Positions 9,347 to 18,633 of a stretch of DNA of 37,004 bases are shown one piece after another. The position numbers and the translations under genes were made by a program. The notes below the pieces were generated by a model. The model worked only from the letters and a program-made list of their open reading frames with translations, was not told the origin of the DNA and searched no databases. The stretch is from Candidatus Avilachnospira avicola (GTDB lineage: Bacteria; Bacillota; Clostridia; Lachnospirales; Lachnospiraceae). How positions within the stretch are numbered: the first letter of the stretch is position 1; each line of letters starts with the position of its first letter. The DNA lies in the NCBI GenBank assembly GCA_018714245.1, contig DVNQ01000051.1, positions 1-37,004 of the forward strand, in the 5' to 3' direction.

Positions 9347-10020
9347 ACAGGCTCCGCGATCCAGATCTCAGCATAATTCCATCCATAATGTGTCACCATG
9401 ACTGCATCCTGATGATCCTCAAAGAAAAGGTCAACTATGCCGTCATTTTCAATGCCTGAGCCTCCCCGGTCCTCTACCACATAAATACCGTTATAATCCT
9501 CCACGTTGGGACCGCTGCCTCCGTCTATGATCAGAACGGTACCGAAGGGCAGCTGTGAAGTGGCTGATACCGTACGTCCTTCCGTCGCCGTCGCTCCGGA
9601 GGCGGTATCTGTGCCCCACTCAGCCCCCGAATAGCCGGTAAGCCTGTGGGATCCCCAGTAGGTGCCCTTTTTATACTGTACTCCGTCCAGAGTAAAGACC
9701 TGATCAGAAGCTTCGCCGCTGCTCTTCTCCGCTCCAAGGGGCTCATCCGAGATGGCTGCGGCATCTTCTCCGGCCTTTGCCTCAGGCTCTGACTTTTCCT
9801 CTTTCACGATAAGATCCTCGGGTATGGATCCCGGGTCCTTGCTGTCAAGGCCCTCAAAATCCACTGCCACTACCGCTCCGTCCTCTCCGTAGCAGACTCC
9901 GGGGCCTCCGTTCATGCCTTCCACCGCAAGTTCTGCGCCGAAAGCGTTTGTGGATAAGAGCACTATGCATATTACTGCCGCAAATACCCATATCAGGGCA
10001 TTGACATAAGCCTTTTTCAT
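9343..10020 (-). CDS. Secreted 3D-domain protein (probable cell-wall lytic enzyme)
   Basis: A 225-residue exported protein. Residues 1-29 are a signal peptide (two Lys, hydrophobic core, AFGA-type cleavage site), and an acidic low-complexity stretch runs from about 60 to 125. Residues about 145-225 form a 3D (Asp-Asp-Asp) domain: TASGATATEGRTVSA, PFGTVLIIDG, YVVEDRGG and IVDLFFEDHQDA. This fold resembles lytic transglycosylases of the MltA type and occurs in peptidoglycan-active proteins. I place the start at 10020, where the signal peptide begins and a GGAGG lies upstream. An in-frame extension to 10086 is possible but would disrupt the signal. Its stop overlaps the hemW start. Confidence 0.8.
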   Translation of the reverse strand: MKKAYVNALIWVFAAVICIVLLSTNAFGAELAVEGMNGGPGVCYGEDGAVVAVDFEGLDSKDPGSIPEDLIVKEEKSEPEAKAGEDAAAISDEPLGAEKSSGEASDQVFTLDGVQYKKGTYWGSHRLTGYSGAEWGTDTASGATATEGRTVSATSQLPFGTVLIIDGGSGPNVEDYNGIYVVEDRGGSGIENDGIVDLFFEDHQDAVMVTHYGWNYAEIWIAEPV

Positions 10021-10088
10021 AAGATATCCTGCCTCCCCGGCCCTTAAAGTGGGGCCAAAACATTCCTTTGTCAAGATATTCTTCAAAT

Positions 10089-10117
10089 AAAATATAACAA
10101 CCTATGGATATAGTCAA
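10089..10117 (-). promoter_or_regulatory. Probable promoter of the 3D-domain-hemW unit
   Basis: Minus-strand TTGACT, 17 nt, TATTTT, about 70 nt before the chosen start codon of the 3D-domain gene. Between it and the preceding gene are two hairpins without U-tracts, GGGGCC/GGCCCC near 10168-10184 and AAAGCTT/AAGCTTT near 10136-10154. Confidence 0.6.
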
Positions 10118-10186
10118 CAAAAGTGGGGATTTCGTAAAGCTTTCGTAAGCTTTGCGCTCCGGACCGGGGGCCATGGCCCCGTGGGG

Positions 10187-11170
10187 CTATCTTATCGTAA
10201 CATCCCCGTTCTTTATACAGTAGTTTTCCTTTATCCCAAGATCCTCTATCCAGGATTTGGTCTCATATGTCAGAAAGCCGTTGATGTTTCCCTTCTGACA
10301 ATCATAAAGCCAGGAGGGCGCAGGCCAGATGCAGGCCTTGGGTGAGAGCCTTTCATAGACAGCCCTGCCCACCCCGTTCTGCCCGTGATGGCTCATCTGT
10401 ACGAAATCCACGGTAAGTCCGTCAAAAAGTCCCCAGGAGAGGAACAGATCTCCGGCAGCAGGCCCCAGATCACCGAGTATTAGCACATGCTTTTCATCCA
10501 TGGTTATGTCATAGAGCACACTTGAATTATTGACTGCATACTGATCCGGCACATTGACAGGCTCATTGAGCACCCTGAAGGAAAGCCGCTCCGAGAGCTT
10601 CACCTCAAATCCCGCAGGCATGTCAGTATGGAGGCTTTCCCCCGGAAGGCTGCTCATGGCCTGCAGCATGGATGAAGCCATGGAGCTCTCTACAGCGGCC
10701 ACTGCAGCATACCACTCCGGCTCCATGAAATTATAGTAAATGTTCCTTATATCTATCTCACCCGGATGATTGAGGAGTATGTCATATAGTGCCCCCACAT
10801 GGTCGTCCTGGGGATGGGTGATGAGCCAGGCATCCACATAGCCTCCAAGCTCCTTTATCTCAGAAAGCAGATGTCCTGAGTCAGCGGCAACGCCTCCGTC
10901 CACCACAAGTATATGTCCGTCACTGCTCTTAAAGATCATGCTGAGCTGCTGCCTGTCAGTAGCCTCATCTGCAAGCACCCTGAGCTCTCCTCCGGAAAAT
11001 ACAGGCTCAAGATCCGAATTGTCGGTCCTTGGACTGGCTACCGAACCCACCTCTCCCGGGCCGCTCACAAAGTTGAAGCCGGGGACTCCCGATGAAGCCT
11101 GAGCCGGGGAAGCCATGCTGAAAGCCATTATGAAAATAGCGGAAAATACAGTCAAAACGATTTTTTTCAT
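10187..11170 (-). CDS. Secreted metallo-beta-lactamase-fold hydrolase (ComEC C-domain-like)
   Basis: A 327-residue protein with a signal peptide at 1-25 (MKK, hydrophobic core, PAQA-SS) and a metallo-beta-lactamase fold resembling the extracellular domain of ComEC. Motif 1 is LITHPQDDHVGA at 116-127. The usual HxHxDH is H119-x-Q121-x-D123-H124, so the second His is replaced by Gln. Later metal motifs ILGDLG and SHHGQNG are present. The fold and export are clear, but the substrate (nucleic acid, phosphodiester or other) is unknown. The ribosome site AAGGAT lies inside the 3' arm of the hairpin at 11172-11208. Confidence 0.75.
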   Translation of the reverse strand: MKKIVLTVFSAIFIMAFSMASPAQASSGVPGFNFVSGPGEVGSVASPRTDNSDLEPVFSGGELRVLADEATDRQQLSMIFKSSDGHILVVDGGVAADSGHLLSEIKELGGYVDAWLITHPQDDHVGALYDILLNHPGEIDIRNIYYNFMEPEWYAAVAAVESSMASSMLQAMSSLPGESLHTDMPAGFEVKLSERLSFRVLNEPVNVPDQYAVNNSSVLYDITMDEKHVLILGDLGPAAGDLFLSWGLFDGLTVDFVQMSHHGQNGVGRAVYERLSPKACIWPAPSWLYDCQKGNINGFLTYETKSWIEDLGIKENYCIKNGDVTIR

Positions 11171-11171
11171 A

Positions 11172-11208
11172 AAAAAATATCCTTGATTTTTATCTCAAGG
11201 ATATTTTT
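11172..11208 (-). terminator. Terminator hairpin behind the DegV gene, overlapping the next ribosome site
   Basis: Minus-strand arms ATATCCTTGA and TCAAGGATAT pair perfectly and are flanked by A- and T-tracts. The T7 tail runs directly into the ATG of the metallo-beta-lactamase-fold gene. The 3' arm contains AAGGAT, the only plausible ribosome site for that gene. The structure therefore fits both termination of the DegV transcript and masking of translation. Confidence 0.75.
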
Positions 11209-11287
11209 GCACATAGCCGAATTTTAAGCAATATACTTCAAGAAACCGTAAATAAAATGAAATGTGAGGTTAATGTAAATGTATATT

Positions 11288-12181
11288 TTACAGTTCCTTT
11301 TCAGTGCCCATGAAGAAAAGTGCCACTGTTCCCGGGCCGGTATGGGAGCCTATGACGGTACCGATGTCGAAGGTCCTGACTCCACCTCCCCTGAGGTTCT
11401 TGAATCTGGCCTCTATAAGGGATCTGAGCTCCTCGGTCTCTTCCAGAGCTTCAGAATGGGAAATATAGCAGTAGCCATTATATGAAAGGCCTCCCTCTGC
11501 CCTTTCCTCCATCTTCTTTGCACAGGCCTCGATCACTTTCTTTGTCCCCCTTAGTTTGGCCGAGGGAAGGAGCCTTCCTTCGGAATTGATGCGAAGAAGG
11601 GGACATACCTTTAAGGCAGTGCCCAGCACAAAGGCAGTCTTCGAGAGCCTTCCTCCCCTGAAAAGGTAGGTAAGGTCATTTGTAAAGAACCAGGCGTTGC
11701 AGTTGTTCCTGATCGAAAGCATATAGGCCCTGAGCTCCTCCAGGGAAGCTCCCTCATCCCGCTTATCGCAGGCCATATCCACAAGGAGCCCGAAGCCGGA
11801 GGAAGCATTGAGGGAATCAATGACTTCTATCTTCCGTCCGGGAAACTCTTCTTTCAGTTCCTCCGCAGCAACACAGGCCGAATTATATGTGCCTGATATG
11901 CCCGTGGAAAGCGTAAGATGGAATATATCCTTTCCATCCGCAAGATAAGGCCTCCACAGATCTTCGTATTCCGCAGTGCTCACCTGAGATGTGGATGTCA
12001 TCGATCCGGCCTTCATCCTGGCATAGAACTCATGGATGTCCATGCTCTTTCCATAATCGTCCTTAAGATCCTGTCCATCAATGGTGAACGTAAAGCAGGT
12101 ATAGATCACTCCTCTTTCCCTGAAATGCTCATCGGAAAGATCTGCTGTGGATTCGCAGCTTATTACATATCCGTTATCCAT
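11288..12181 (-). CDS. DegV family fatty-acid-binding protein
   Basis: A 297-residue protein of the DegV/FakB family, which holds a fatty acid for phosphorylation by FakA kinase in the cytoplasm. Family motifs visible are SCESTADLS at about 8-16, the SMTSTSQVS segment near 60-68, LSTGISGTYNSA near 90-101, the DSLNASSGFGLLV segment near 121-133 and a C-terminal IGSHTGPGTVALFF. No FakA homologue is in the window. AGGAGGTGCTGT precedes the ATG. It lies 82 bp behind lepA without a visible terminator and may be co-transcribed with it. Confidence 0.88.
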   Translation of the reverse strand: MDNGYVISCESTADLSDEHFRERGVIYTCFTFTIDGQDLKDDYGKSMDIHEFYARMKAGSMTSTSQVSTAEYEDLWRPYLADGKDIFHLTLSTGISGTYNSACVAAEELKEEFPGRKIEVIDSLNASSGFGLLVDMACDKRDEGASLEELRAYMLSIRNNCNAWFFTNDLTYLFRGGRLSKTAFVLGTALKVCPLLRINSEGRLLPSAKLRGTKKVIEACAKKMEERAEGGLSYNGYCYISHSEALEETEELRSLIEARFKNLRGGGVRTFDIGTVIGSHTGPGTVALFFMGTEKEL

Positions 12182-12262
12182 ACAGCACCTCCTTAAAAAA
12201 TCTACATCAGTATGGCCTGCGGGAAGCCCTTCAAAAAGAGTCTCCGTCTGCCAACTTAATCC

Positions 12263-14080
12263 TTACTCATCGTCCAGTTTCAATACGCTCATAAATGCCT
12301 GCTGAGGTATGGTGACATTTCCGATCTGGCGCATCCTCTTTTTGCCTTCCTTCTGCTTTTCCAGAAGCTTTTTCTTTCTGGAAACGTCTCCTCCATAACA
12401 CTTTGCAAGCACGTCCTTCCTGAGAGCCTTTATGGTCTCTCTGGCTATTACCTTTCCTCCTATGGCAGCCTGTATGGGTATCTCAAACTGCTGTCTGGGT
12501 ATCTCCTCCTTTAATTTTTCACACATGCGTCTGCCCCTGTCGTAGGCAGAATCAGCAAAGACAATAAATGAGAGGGCATCCACCTCTTCCCTGTTCACAA
12601 GTATGTCAAGCTTTACGAGCTTGGAAGGCTTATATCCCTTTAAGGTATAGTCAAAGGAGGCATAGCCCCGGCTCCTTGATTTAAGGGCATCAAAGAAATC
12701 ATAGATGATCTCGTTGAGGGGAAGCTCATATCTGAGGACCGCCCTGGTCTCTTCTATGTATTCCATGCCCAGATAATTGCCCCGCCTCTCCTGGCAGAGC
12801 TTCATTATGGGCCCCACGAACTCTGTGGTCACCATGATCTCCGCCTCAACTATGGGCTCCTCCATATAATCAATGAGAGAAGGATCCGGAAGGTTCGTAG
12901 GGTTCGTAAGATCCATGACCGTTCCGTCAGTTTTATGTACCTTATATATTACGGAAGGAGCTGTGGTCACGAGATCCAGGTTGTATTCCCTCTCAAGCCT
13001 CTCCTGTATGATATCCAGGTGCAGAAGCCCCAGGAATCCGCAGCGGAATCCGAAGCCCAGCGCCACAGATGTCTCAGGCTCATAAAAGAGGGAGGCATCA
13101 TTGAGCTTGAGCTTCTCAAGGGCATCCCGAAGATCCGGATACTTCGCTCCGTCAGCAGGATAGATACCACAGAATACCATGGAGGTGACCTTTTTATACC
13201 CGGGAAGGGGCTCTGATGCAGGCCTGTCCCTGCCGGTGATGGTATCTCCTACCTCAGTGGTCTGGATATTTTTAATGCTGGCAGTCACATAACCTACCAT
13301 GCCGGCACTGAGCTCATCACAGCTTATCAGCCTGCCTGCTCCGAAATATCCCACCTCCACCACATCGTACTCGGCTCCGGTGGCCATCATCCTGATAGGT
13401 GTGCCCTTACGTATGCTGCCCTCCTTCACCCGGCAGAAAACAATGACGCCCTTATACTGGTCATATACGGAATCGAATATGAGTGCCTGAAGAGGAGCCT
13501 TCGGATCTCCCGCAGGGGCCGGTATCTTCTTTACGATCATCTCCAGGACCTCATGGACGTTTTCTCCGGTCTTTGCAGAGATCCTTGGAGCATCATGGGC
13601 CTCAAGGCCTATGACATCCTCTATCTCCGAGGCTACCCTCTCCGGATCGGCGCTCGGGAGGTCTATCTTATTTATGACCGGAAATACCTCAAGTCCATGA
13701 TCCAGCGCCAGATATACGTTCGCAAGGGTCTGGGCCTCTATGCCCTGGGCAGCATCCACCACAAGTATGGCTCCGTCACAGGCCGCAAGGGCCCTGGAGA
13801 CCTCATAATTGAAGTCCACATGTCCGGGAGTGTCGATAAGATTGAATATATATTCCTCTCCGTCGTCGGCCTTGTAAACGGTACGTACCGTCTGGGCCTT
13901 TATGGTTATCCCCCTTTCTCTCTCCAGGTCCATATTGTCAAGGACCTGGTCCTGCATCTCTCTCTGAGTAAGCAGGCCGGTCATCTCAATGATCCTGTCA
14001 GCCAGGGTGGATTTGCCGTGATCGATATGTGCGATTATGCAGAAGTTTCTTATTTTGTTCTGATCCATGATATTTGACAT
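12263..14080 (-). CDS. lepA: Elongation factor 4 (LepA), ribosomal back-translocase GTPase
   Basis: A translational GTPase acting on stalled or assembling ribosomes. The 605-residue protein has the P-loop AHIDHGKST near 17-25, the switch region RERGITI, DTPGH and NKIDLP. EF-G-like domains III and V follow, and the C-terminal domain carries the basic motif [19 protein letters not shown], a hallmark of LepA. Two starts are possible, ATG 14080 and ATG 14068, and neither has a Shine-Dalgarno site. The promoter at 14087-14115 places the predicted first transcribed base on the A of ATG 14080, suggesting a leaderless mRNA. Confidence 0.96.
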   Translation of the reverse strand: MSNIMDQNKIRNFCIIAHIDHGKSTLADRIIEMTGLLTQREMQDQVLDNMDLERERGITIKAQTVRTVYKADDGEEYIFNLIDTPGHVDFNYEVSRALAACDGAILVVDAAQGIEAQTLANVYLALDHGLEVFPVINKIDLPSADPERVASEIEDVIGLEAHDAPRISAKTGENVHEVLEMIVKKIPAPAGDPKAPLQALIFDSVYDQYKGVIVFCRVKEGSIRKGTPIRMMATGAEYDVVEVGYFGAGRLISCDELSAGMVGYVTASIKNIQTTEVGDTITGRDRPASEPLPGYKKVTSMVFCGIYPADGAKYPDLRDALEKLKLNDASLFYEPETSVALGFGFRCGFLGLLHLDIIQERLEREYNLDLVTTAPSVIYKVHKTDGTVMDLTNPTNLPDPSLIDYMEEPIVEAEIMVTTEFVGPIMKLCQERRGNYLGMEYIEETRAVLRYELPLNEIIYDFFDALKSRSRGYASFDYTLKGYKPSKLVKLDILVNREEVDALSFIVFADSAYDRGRRMCEKLKEEIPRQQFEIPIQAAIGGKVIARETIKALRKDVLAKCYGGDVSRKKKLLEKQKEGKKRMRQIGNVTIPQQAFMSVLKLDDE

Positions 14081-14086
14081 ACAGGT

Positions 14087-14115
14087 ATAATAGCAAAATT
14101 TAATTCATGCCGCAA
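14087..14115 (-). promoter_or_regulatory. lepA promoter, predicted to give a leaderless mRNA
   Basis: Minus-strand TTGCGG, 17 nt, TATTAT, with TGC directly before the -10 (extended -10). Exactly six bases separate the -10 from the A of the lepA start codon, so transcription should begin at or within a base or two of that A. Confidence 0.7.
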
Positions 14116-14132
14116 TATAAGCTTGAAAAGAC

Positions 14133-14161
14133 TTGAGTCATGGCATGGCATAGGATAAAAT
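14133..14161 (+). promoter_or_regulatory. holA promoter, predicted to give an almost leaderless mRNA
   Basis: Plus-strand TTGAGT, 17 nt, TAAAAT. The -10 ends at 14161 and the holA ATG begins at 14170, so the predicted start (about 14167-14169) leaves an untranslated leader of only 1-3 nt. No Shine-Dalgarno site lies at a usable distance. Confidence 0.65.
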
Positions 14162-14169
14162 GATTTATT

Positions 14170-15147
14170 ATGGCCCTGATAAAGAATCTAAATCTCATAT
14201 ACGGCACAGAGCCCTTCCTTGTCGAAGAGAAAAGGGAGGAGCTTTTTAAGGCCCTTCACACTGAAGGAAGCCCCAACTTCAATGCCTTTTCCGGAAAAGG
14301 AACTGACTGGGACGAGGTCATAAGGCTTTCCCAGACCCTTCCGTTTCTGGAGGATCGAAGGGTCATCTCCCTCTCGGATACCGGAGCCTTTAAGGGGGCT
14401 GCGGAGGAGTCCCTTAAGGAGGCATTTTCCTCCATTCCGGAAACCACCTACATCATCTTCAGCGAGGCTTCAGCAGACAGATCCAATGCTCTCTATAAGC
14501 TGTTCAAGGCCTCAGGAGATATCTTTCAGTATGATAATGCAGATAAAAAGGACTATAGGACCGCTGAAAAGATCCGCTCCGATGTCAGGGACTGGGCCCG
14601 CAAAAGGCTTAAAAAGGAAGGATTTGAGATCTCCCAGCGGGAGCTTGAGGCTCTGATGGAGACCTGCGGCTACGACATGTCCAATCTGGATACGGAGCTT
14701 GAAAAGCTGATCTGCTACAAGCTTTCTCAGCAAAGCTGCCGCATCGAAAGAGCGGATATAGAAGCCATATCCTCCCGCACCGTAAGCGACAGGGTCTTCG
14801 ACATGATATCCGCAAAGCTTTCGGGCAATGTATCAAAGGCCCTGAGGCTCTGCGAGGAGATGCTCTCCATAAAGATACCTCCCGGACGCATACTGTATCT
14901 TCTTGAAAGACAGTTCAACAGCATCTATATAATAAAGGATATGTCCAGTCTTGGGAAAAGCGAAGCTGAGATCCTTGAGGCCTGCGGCATCTCTGACTGG
15001 CAGTTAAGAAAGCTAAGAAAGGATTCTTCTTCCATAGACAGGGACAAAGCCCGTATGTATCTTGAGCTTTCCGTGGATCTTGAATCCCGCATAAAGCTTG
15101 GGGACATGCCGGAGCGTACCGCACTGGAGATCCTTCTGGCATACTGA
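14170..15147 (+). CDS. holA: DNA polymerase III subunit delta
   Basis: Clamp-loader subunit that opens the beta clamp. The 325-residue protein has the delta-type N-terminus LIYGTEPFLVEEKREEL and an N-terminal region resembling a degenerate AAA+ fold (TTYIIFSEA near 98-106). The helical C-terminal collar includes PPGRILYLLERQFNSIY and ends with the family's ERTALEILLAY. Length is typical. It is transcribed divergently from lepA and converges on rpsT, a holA-rpsT arrangement common in Clostridia. The start ATG lacks an evident ribosome site. Confidence 0.93.
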   Translation: MALIKNLNLIYGTEPFLVEEKREELFKALHTEGSPNFNAFSGKGTDWDEVIRLSQTLPFLEDRRVISLSDTGAFKGAAEESLKEAFSSIPETTYIIFSEASADRSNALYKLFKASGDIFQYDNADKKDYRTAEKIRSDVRDWARKRLKKEGFEISQRELEALMETCGYDMSNLDTELEKLICYKLSQQSCRIERADIEAISSRTVSDRVFDMISAKLSGNVSKALRLCEEMLSIKIPPGRILYLLERQFNSIYIIKDMSSLGKSEAEILEACGISDWQLRKLRKDSSSIDRDKARMYLELSVDLESRIKLGDMPERTALEILLAY

Positions 15148-15164
15148 GCCCGGGCACAGGATAC

Positions 15165-15199
15165 AAAAAGGCTGACGGTGGGTCGATCCGTCAGCCTTT
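15165..15199. terminator. Bidirectional terminator between holA and rpsT
   Basis: GGCTGACGG pairs with CCGTCAGCC around a 9-nt loop. The minus strand continues with TTTTT (for rpsT) and the plus strand with TTTATT (for holA). The gap between the convergent genes is 87 bp. Confidence 0.9.
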
Positions 15200-15234
15200 A
15201 TTAAGCGCTTAATTATATATAGTCCGTATGCCGA

Positions 15235-15498
15235 TCAATTCATAGCGGCAACTGCCTTGGAAAGCCTTGATACTTTTCTTGAGGCATTGTTGGCATGATA
15301 AACGCCCTTGGACTCAGCTCTGTCTATCTCAGAAGCAGCAGCCTTGAGAGCCTCAGCGGCAGCAGCCTTGTCACCTGACTCTATAGCAGCATGTACCTTC
15401 TTGATATAGGTCTTAACTCTTGACCTTACAGCCTTGTTGCGGGCAGCTCTGGTCTCAGCTACGATTATCCTCTTCTTCGCTGACTTTATGTTAGCCAT
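15235..15498 (-). CDS. rpsT: 30S ribosomal protein S20
   Basis: Small-subunit protein that binds 16S rRNA. The 87-residue product is basic and alanine-rich and begins [11 protein letters not shown], the standard S20 start, with helical body [20 protein letters not shown] and end [12 protein letters not shown] use ATG 15498, 10 nt behind GGAGGT, since the upstream in-frame extension has no S20 similarity. The 5' leader of about 75 nt contains a short hairpin (ACACG/CGTGT near 15550-15566), which could relate to autoregulation. That last point is inference only. Confidence 0.96.
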   Translation of the reverse strand: MANIKSAKKRIIVAETRAARNKAVRSRVKTYIKKVHAAIESGDKAAAAEALKAAASEIDRAESKGVYHANNASRKVSRLSKAVAAMN

Positions 15499-15579
15499 GT
15501 ATCGGGACACCTCCTTTTTAAAATAGTATCTGTTTCCACTTATACCGGACACGGACAGTTCGTGTAAACATGCTTATAT

Positions 15580-15608
15580 ATTCTATATAGAAAGCCCTTG
15601 ATTGTCAA
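15580..15608 (-). promoter_or_regulatory. rpsT promoter
   Basis: Minus-strand TTGACA, 17 nt, TAGAAT, with the predicted start near 15573. The -35 lies within the loop and second arm of the perfect inverted repeat at 15590-15616. Confidence 0.8.
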
Positions 15609-15616
15609 GGGCTTTC
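15590..15616 (-). repeat. Perfect 12-bp inverted repeat between groEL and rpsT
   Basis: GAAAGCCCTTGA pairs with TCAAGGGCTTTC around a 3-nt loop. It lies 63 bp behind the groEL stop and may end groEL transcription, although only CTTTCTATA follows. It also overlaps the -35 of the rpsT promoter. Confidence 0.7.
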
Positions 15617-15679
15617 AATGGTTTATCAGAAACTTTCGGATCTGATAATGTATGGGCTTTAATTATGTCTGTCCGAAGA

Positions 15680-17314
<1,635 letters not shown>

Positions 17315-17348
17315 TTATTGTCTTTATGTTAGATCACCATATCAGCCT

Positions 17349-17633
17349 TTACTCTATGATGGCGAGTATGTCAGACTGCTTTACGATGAGGTACTTGTCT
17401 TCCTCTATCTCGATCTCGGTGCCGGAGTATTTGGAATAAACCACCTTGTCTCCCACCTTGACCTGCATCTTTACCTCTTTCCCGTCTATCACTCCGCCGG
17501 GGCCGACCGCTACGACCTCACCCTGTCCGGGCTTTTCCTTATCCTGTCCGGGAAGGACTATGCCTGATTTTGTTGTCTCCTCAGCCTGCAGCTTCTTAAG
17601 CACTACCTTGTCATCAAGCGGTACAAGTTTCAT
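17349..17633 (-). CDS. groES: Co-chaperonin GroES (Hsp10)
   Basis: Lid of the GroEL chamber. The 94-residue product begins MKLVPLDDKVVLKKLQAEE and contains SGIVLPGQDKEKPGQGEVVAVGPG (mobile loop and start of the beta barrel), then KVGDKVVYSKYSGTEIEIEE. The ATG at 17631-17633 follows AAGGAGG at the right distance, so I reject the longer upstream reading. The CIRCE 111 bp upstream indicates HrcA control. Confidence 0.97.
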   Translation of the reverse strand: MKLVPLDDKVVLKKLQAEETTKSGIVLPGQDKEKPGQGEVVAVGPGGVIDGKEVKMQVKVGDKVVYSKYSGTEIEIEEDKYLIVKQSDILAIIE

Positions 17634-17743
17634 AACAAAAAACCTCCTTGAAATCATAAAGATCATATATTGCACGCCGTATCTTTATCAGTTCCTGCGG
17701 CTCTGCTTTTCTCTGTATCCGCGGGATATTGTAGCATTTGATG

Positions 17744-17770
17744 TTAGCAGTGTCAAGCATCGAGTGCTAA
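17744..17770 (-). promoter_or_regulatory. CIRCE operator of groES-groEL
   Basis: TTAGCAGTG, 9 nt, GAGTGCTAA. One arm is perfect, and the other has two C-to-G changes from TTAGCACTC. A TATAAA (minus strand, 17775-17780) is the best -10 candidate just upstream, but I see no convincing -35. The 478-bp stretch between groES and cdd holds this operator, the 6S RNA gene and its promoter. I see nothing further at 17781-17887. Confidence 0.88.
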
Positions 17771-17887
17771 CTAATTTATAAAAAAACTATAAAATGAGCT
17801 TCCGCAAGCCTCCGCGCCTTCATTCCCGGTCATAAACAAAGCGAGCCTCCTGCCGGGGATCAGTCAGGCCGGACTGTATGTTTTTCC

Positions 17888-17916
17888 TTGTAACGGAGTT
17901 TATATTGTGCTATCAT
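17888..17916 (+). promoter_or_regulatory. Promoter of the 6S RNA gene
   Basis: Plus-strand TTGTAA, 17 nt, TATCAT, with the predicted start at about 17922-17923, at the first base of the closing stem of the RNA. Confidence 0.7.
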
Positions 17917-17921
17917 TTAGT

Positions 17922-18100
17922 TAGCCTGAGATGTGCGTTTGGTTTATTTAATTACTTCCACAATCTGACATACGGGACTTCGGTATTGTAGCGTGGATGT
18001 CGGGCCGCCCCTGAGCGGATGGCTGAAGCGGCTTCCGAGAAGACCCACCCTGGCTATATAGCTGGGAGTCACTTATAAACCGACGGCACCTTGGGTTTTT
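17922..18100 (+). ncRNA. ssrS: 6S RNA (regulator of RNA polymerase)
   Basis: A roughly 180-nt structured RNA that mimics an open promoter and binds the housekeeping holoenzyme. Its two ends form a long interrupted closing stem. AGCCTGAG pairs with CTTGGGTT, GTGC with GCAC, and GGTTTAT with ATAAACC. The 5' CTGAGATGTGCG resembles E. coli 6S (CTGAGATGTTCG) and CCGAGAAGACC resembles CCGAGAAGCC. Between the ends are a terminal arm (CCAC...GTGG, ATAC/GTAT) and a 3' hairpin around GCTATATAGC, leaving a large open centre. It ends in GGGTTTTT. Recognition is by eye; a covariance search would settle it. Confidence 0.78.
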
Positions 18101-18153
18101 AAATTACGAAAGCAAAACAGATAATATATATTTTTCACAGGAGGTTACTTATC

Positions 18154-18612
18154 ATGACAGATTACGGAAAGCTTCTTGAGATGGCCATAAAGGATCTCGA
18201 CAAGTCTTATGTACCCTACTCCCACTTCCATTGCTCTGCTGCACTCCTGTGCAGCGATGGCACCATAGTAAAGGGAGTCAATATTGAAAATGCCGCCTAC
18301 ACGCCTACCATATGTGCAGAGCGCTGCGCCTTCTTCAAGGCAGTTTCCGAGGGACACAGGGATTTTGTTGCCATCGCAGTGGTAGGCTGCAGCGAGGAGG
18401 CCCTTGAGAGCGGTGAGTATAAGGAGGGACATCTTGCAGGCGAATACGGAAACAGCGGCCCCTGCGGAGTATGCCGTCAGGTGATGCAGGAGTTCTGTGA
18501 TCCTGATAAGTTCGATATCATCCTTGGCCGTTCCGCCACCGATTATAAGGTATTCAAGCTGAAGGAGATGTATCCCTACGGCTTCGGCCCTGCAGATCTG
18601 GGCATAAAATAA
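18154..18612 (+). CDS. cdd: Cytidine deaminase
   Basis: Deaminates cytidine and deoxycytidine to uridine and deoxyuridine in pyrimidine salvage. The 152-residue protein has the zinc-binding CAER (Cys54, catalytic Glu56) and PCGVCRQ (Cys104, Cys107), and the substrate segment ENAAYTPTICAE. It is a little longer than typical 130-residue enzymes because of an insertion near residues 80-100. AGGAGG lies 9 nt before the ATG. It may share the 6S promoter by read-through. A helical protein gene follows 21 bp later. Confidence 0.92.
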   Translation: MTDYGKLLEMAIKDLDKSYVPYSHFHCSAALLCSDGTIVKGVNIENAAYTPTICAERCAFFKAVSEGHRDFVAIAVVGCSEEALESGEYKEGHLAGEYGNSGPCGVCRQVMQEFCDPDKFDIILGRSATDYKVFKLKEMYPYGFGPADLGIK

Positions 18613-18633
18613 GACATAAAGGAGGAACATGCC

